64,000 nt of DNA from Nocardia veterana NBRC 100344. Lineage in GTDB: Bacteria; Actinomycetota; Actinomycetes; Mycobacteriales; Mycobacteriaceae. The DNA lies in the NCBI RefSeq assembly GCF_000308855.1, contig NZ_BAGM01000126.1, forward strand, positions 1 to 64,000, in the 5' to 3' direction. The stretch's first letter is position 1. Every line of letters starts with the position of its first letter. A program made the translations under genes and the position numbers. The notes beneath the pieces are model-generated. The model was not told where the DNA came from and did no database searches. It worked only from the letters and a program-made list of their open reading frames with translations. Of the stretch, positions 62,029 through 64,000 are shown piece after piece.

Positions 62029-62733
62029 GTGCAACCGTCCCATCCGCAACGTCCGATCGCACCGCGCGAACGCCTGGCGTCGGCCCGGCTCTACCTGTGC
62101 ACCGACGCCCGGCGGGATACCGGCGATCTGGCCGCATTCGCCGAGGCGGCGCTGTCCGGCGGTGTCGACATCATTCAGCTTCGTGACAAGGGTTCGGCCG
62201 GGGAGGCGAAGTTCGGGCCGCTGGAAGCGGGTGCCGAACTCGGCGCGCTGGCGGAACTGAAGGCCGCCGCGCGCCGGCACGGCGCCCTGGTCGCGGTCAA
62301 CGATCGGGCCGATATCGCGCTGGCCGCCGGCGCCGACGTGCTGCATCTGGGCCAGGGCGATCTGCCGCCCTGGTACGCGCGGCGGATCGTCGGGCCCGAT
62401 GTGGTGATCGGCCGCTCCACCCACAATCGCAATCAGGCGGGGCTGGCGATCGTCGACGAGAACATCGACTACTTCTGCACCGGACCGGTGTGGAGTACAC
62501 CGACCAAACCGGGCCGCACGGCCGCGGGTATCGACCTGGTCCGCTCGACCGCGGATTCTCATCCGACCCGGCCCTGGTTCGCGATCGGCGGGATCGACAG
62601 CGAACGCCTGCCCGAGGTGCTCGCTGCGGGAGCGACCCGGGTCGTGGTGGTCCGCGCGATCACCGCGGCGCGCGATCCCCAGGCCGCTGCCCGGGAACTG
62701 AAACAGCGACTGCTGGAGAACGCCGCGAACTGA
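62029..62733 (+). CDS. thiE: Thiamine-phosphate synthase
   Basis: The 234-residue TIM barrel couples HMP-PP with thiazole phosphate. Motifs: ARLYLCTDARRDTGDL, DIIQLRDKG, VNDRADIALAAGADVLHLGQ, GRSTHNRNQA, YFCTGPVWSTPTKPGR and FAIGGID. GTG start, leaderless. Confidence 0.97.
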   Translation: MQPSHPQRPIAPRERLASARLYLCTDARRDTGDLAAFAEAALSGGVDIIQLRDKGSAGEAKFGPLEAGAELGALAELKAAARRHGALVAVNDRADIALAAGADVLHLGQGDLPPWYARRIVGPDVVIGRSTHNRNQAGLAIVDENIDYFCTGPVWSTPTKPGRTAAGIDLVRSTADSHPTRPWFAIGGIDSERLPEVLAAGATRVVVVRAITAARDPQAAARELKQRLLENAAN

Positions 62734-62788
62734 GCGCGGCGATCCATCCGGCCGGAGAGACGATATGACGAGCAGGACCGATCGACGG

Positions 62789-63451
62789 TCAGCTCAGCAC
62801 TTGATCCAAGGTCAGCACCAGCAGGCTGTCGTCGGCCTCGACATCCTTGTCGTACCGGCTGATTCGCGCGGTCGGCGCGGCCGCCGACAGCGCGTCCAGC
62901 CAGACGAAACCGCGATCGGCCAGGTCGACCGTGCGCGGCAGTACCGCGGCGACCGCGGCGGCCTCGGCGATCCCGTCCAGATCGACGCGCGCCGGCACCG
63001 CCCGCAGGGCGGGCCAGGCGGCCGCGAAACCGGGGTGCAGCGGGCGGTCGTCGACCTCCTCCTCGGGAACCCACGCCAGCGCGGCGCTTTCCCGATTCGC
63101 GGTGGTCGGCAAGGTTTCGGACACATCGGCGACGACCGTCGTGTAGGTCCAGCCGCTGGCCGCGGTACTGGTCACCCGGCTGCCGCGCACGCGGACCGCG
63201 TCCGGGGCAATTCCGGCTTCTTCCTGCGCCTCTCGCACGGCGGCGTGCACGCTGGTCTCATGACTGTCACGCGCGCCGCCGGGCAGCGCCCAGGTTCCGC
63301 CCTGGTGGCTCCACGGCGCCCGATGCTGCAACAGCACCAACGCGCCGCCGCCCTGTCGCGGCGCGCGCAGCAGCAGGCCCGCGGCCCCGAACAATCCCCA
63401 CTGCCGCGTCCCATCGGGGCTTTCCAAGAACCCGTCTCCGTCACCGCGCAT
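62789..63451 (-). CDS. Nudix hydrolase, MutT3-like
   Basis: The product is 220 residues with an intact Nudix box (GGARDSHETSVHAAVREAQEEAGI: GX5EX7REUXEEXGU), preceded by PWSHQGGTWALPGG. The C-terminal ~80 residues are an extra domain. It occupies the position of mutT3 (Rv0413) next to thiE, which is reported to act on oxidised nucleotides. The start is the ATG preceded by GAGGCGGAG; an in-frame ATG seven codons earlier is possible. Confidence 0.88.
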   Translation of the reverse strand: MRGDGDGFLESPDGTRQWGLFGAAGLLLRAPRQGGGALVLLQHRAPWSHQGGTWALPGGARDSHETSVHAAVREAQEEAGIAPDAVRVRGSRVTSTAASGWTYTTVVADVSETLPTTANRESAALAWVPEEEVDDRPLHPGFAAAWPALRAVPARVDLDGIAEAAAVAAVLPRTVDLADRGFVWLDALSAAAPTARISRYDKDVEADDSLLVLTLDQVLS

Positions 63452-63614
63452 GCTCCGCCTCGTCCACTCCACGTCGATGTCCCGTTACCCACCGACTGCT
63501 CGGTACCCGCGTCGTGATCGACCCGATCGCGATCGACACATATCCGGCGGTACCGGTACGACCACAATAAGCTCAGTCCGCACACTGCAACCCGGCGATC
63601 GAACGGAGGTGGAC

Positions 63615-64000
63615 ATGGCTCGAATCGGGCGCGCCCAGCTCGACGAGCTGTCCCCGCGCGCCGCGGCCGCCGCCGTTCGCAGCCGGCTCGACGCAACCGA
63701 GGTCCGCGCCTTCGCGCGCTCCTCCCCGGCCCGGCTGATCGCGCTCGGCCTGCTCCTGCTCGGTCTGTGCCTGCTCGCCGGAGCGGTGACCTCCGGCGAG
63801 GTCGGTCATCGCCAGCACGCCCTGGACTATCTGCTCGACGAGGCGGAGCCGGACGCCAATTCCGCGCAGCACCTGTACACCTCGCTGTCGGTGGCCGACG
63901 CCGCCGCCGGTACCGCCTTCATCTCCGGCGGGCTGGAACCCAAGCCGGTGCGCGACCGCTACGACCAGGCGATCGGCGAGGCCGCGGCGGAACTGGTCGC
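63615..64000 (+). CDS. Membrane protein, Rv0412c-like, cut by window end
   Basis: GGAGGTGG precedes the ATG. The visible 128 residues have an amphipathic N-terminal helix (RIGRAQLDELSPRAAAAAVR), one TM (about 38-58, LIALGLLLLGLCLLAGAV) and the start of an extracytoplasmic helical domain (HQALDYLLDEAEPD-type). The gene order mutT3 then Rv0412c suggests the counterpart; continues beyond the window. Confidence 0.75.
   Translation, partial: MARIGRAQLDELSPRAAAAAVRSRLDATEVRAFARSSPARLIALGLLLLGLCLLAGAVTSGEVGHRQHALDYLLDEAEPDANSAQHLYTSLSVADAAAGTAFISGGLEPKPVRDRYDQAIGEAAAELV

Overview
The window is high-GC actinobacterial DNA, most likely Nocardia or a close relative in the Mycobacteriales. Evidence: a stand-alone groEL2-type chaperonin behind two CIRCE elements, a VirR-like LytR_C protein, a lipoprotein SodC, many GTG/TTG starts, leaderless TAnnnT promoters, and a gene order that, inverted, follows M. 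tuberculosis Rv0412c-Rv0440 as I remember it (no search was run). The conserved markers are groEL2, psd-pssA-AAA ATPase, Rv0433-sodC-virR-Rv0430, def-GNAT-xthA, thiC-thiD, thiGSO, thiE-mutT3 and the Rv0412c-like gene. Blocks absent from that order are spliced between them.

Region by region. 0-10 kb: an iron-box PepSY membrane protein, groL, a Clp-N/HTH protein whose promoter is covered by two identical-spacing palindromes, two small lipoproteins, and a two-gene signalling unit (sensor histidine kinase plus a receiver/thioredoxin-reductase fusion). 10-17 kb: an SRPBCC protein, a SIMPL lipoprotein, a FabH-like synthase, the psd-pssA phosphatidylethanolamine pathway and a double-AAA ATPase. 17-24.6 kb: a polytopic membrane protein and a complete Mrp-type Na+/H+ antiporter operon (A/B fusion, C, D, E, F, G) with a tandem 71-bp repeat that makes two extra 24-codon ORFs between mnhE and mnhF. 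24.6-35.5 kb: PAP2 phosphatase, alpha/beta hydrolase, glutamate-cysteine-ligase-like enzyme, SodC, VirR-like protein, peptide deformylase, GNAT, exonuclease III. This stretch is interrupted at 32.1-34.0 kb by a lower-GC accessory locus with a probably truncated secreted-type protein, a membrane partner and a frameshifted relic. 35.6-41 kb: a FadE5-like dehydrogenase, then a TetR regulator with homogentisate dioxygenase and fumarylacetoacetase (tyrosine breakdown).

41-46.5 kb: a small exported protein resembling a nuclease toxin with a downstream partner, a TPP riboswitch controlling thiC, thiD, a GT2-GtrA fusion and tRNA-Glu(CTC). 46.6-56.2 kb: a seven-gene acyl-CoA operon (AtuA-like, acyl-CoA dehydrogenase, AccD, AccA, acyl-CoA dehydrogenase, enoyl-CoA hydratase, TetR) matching the order I recall for Rv0976c-fadE13-accD2-accA2-fadE12-echA7. 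56.3-64 kb: a class III cyclase, an ABC exporter pair, thiO-thiS-thiG, thiE, a MutT3-like Nudix hydrolase and the start of a membrane protein cut by the window end.

Thiamin synthesis is the dominant pathway: pyrimidine branch (thiC, thiD), thiazole branch (thiO, thiS, thiG) and coupling (thiE) are all present, but only thiC shows a riboswitch. No CRISPR array, insertion sequence or prophage was seen.
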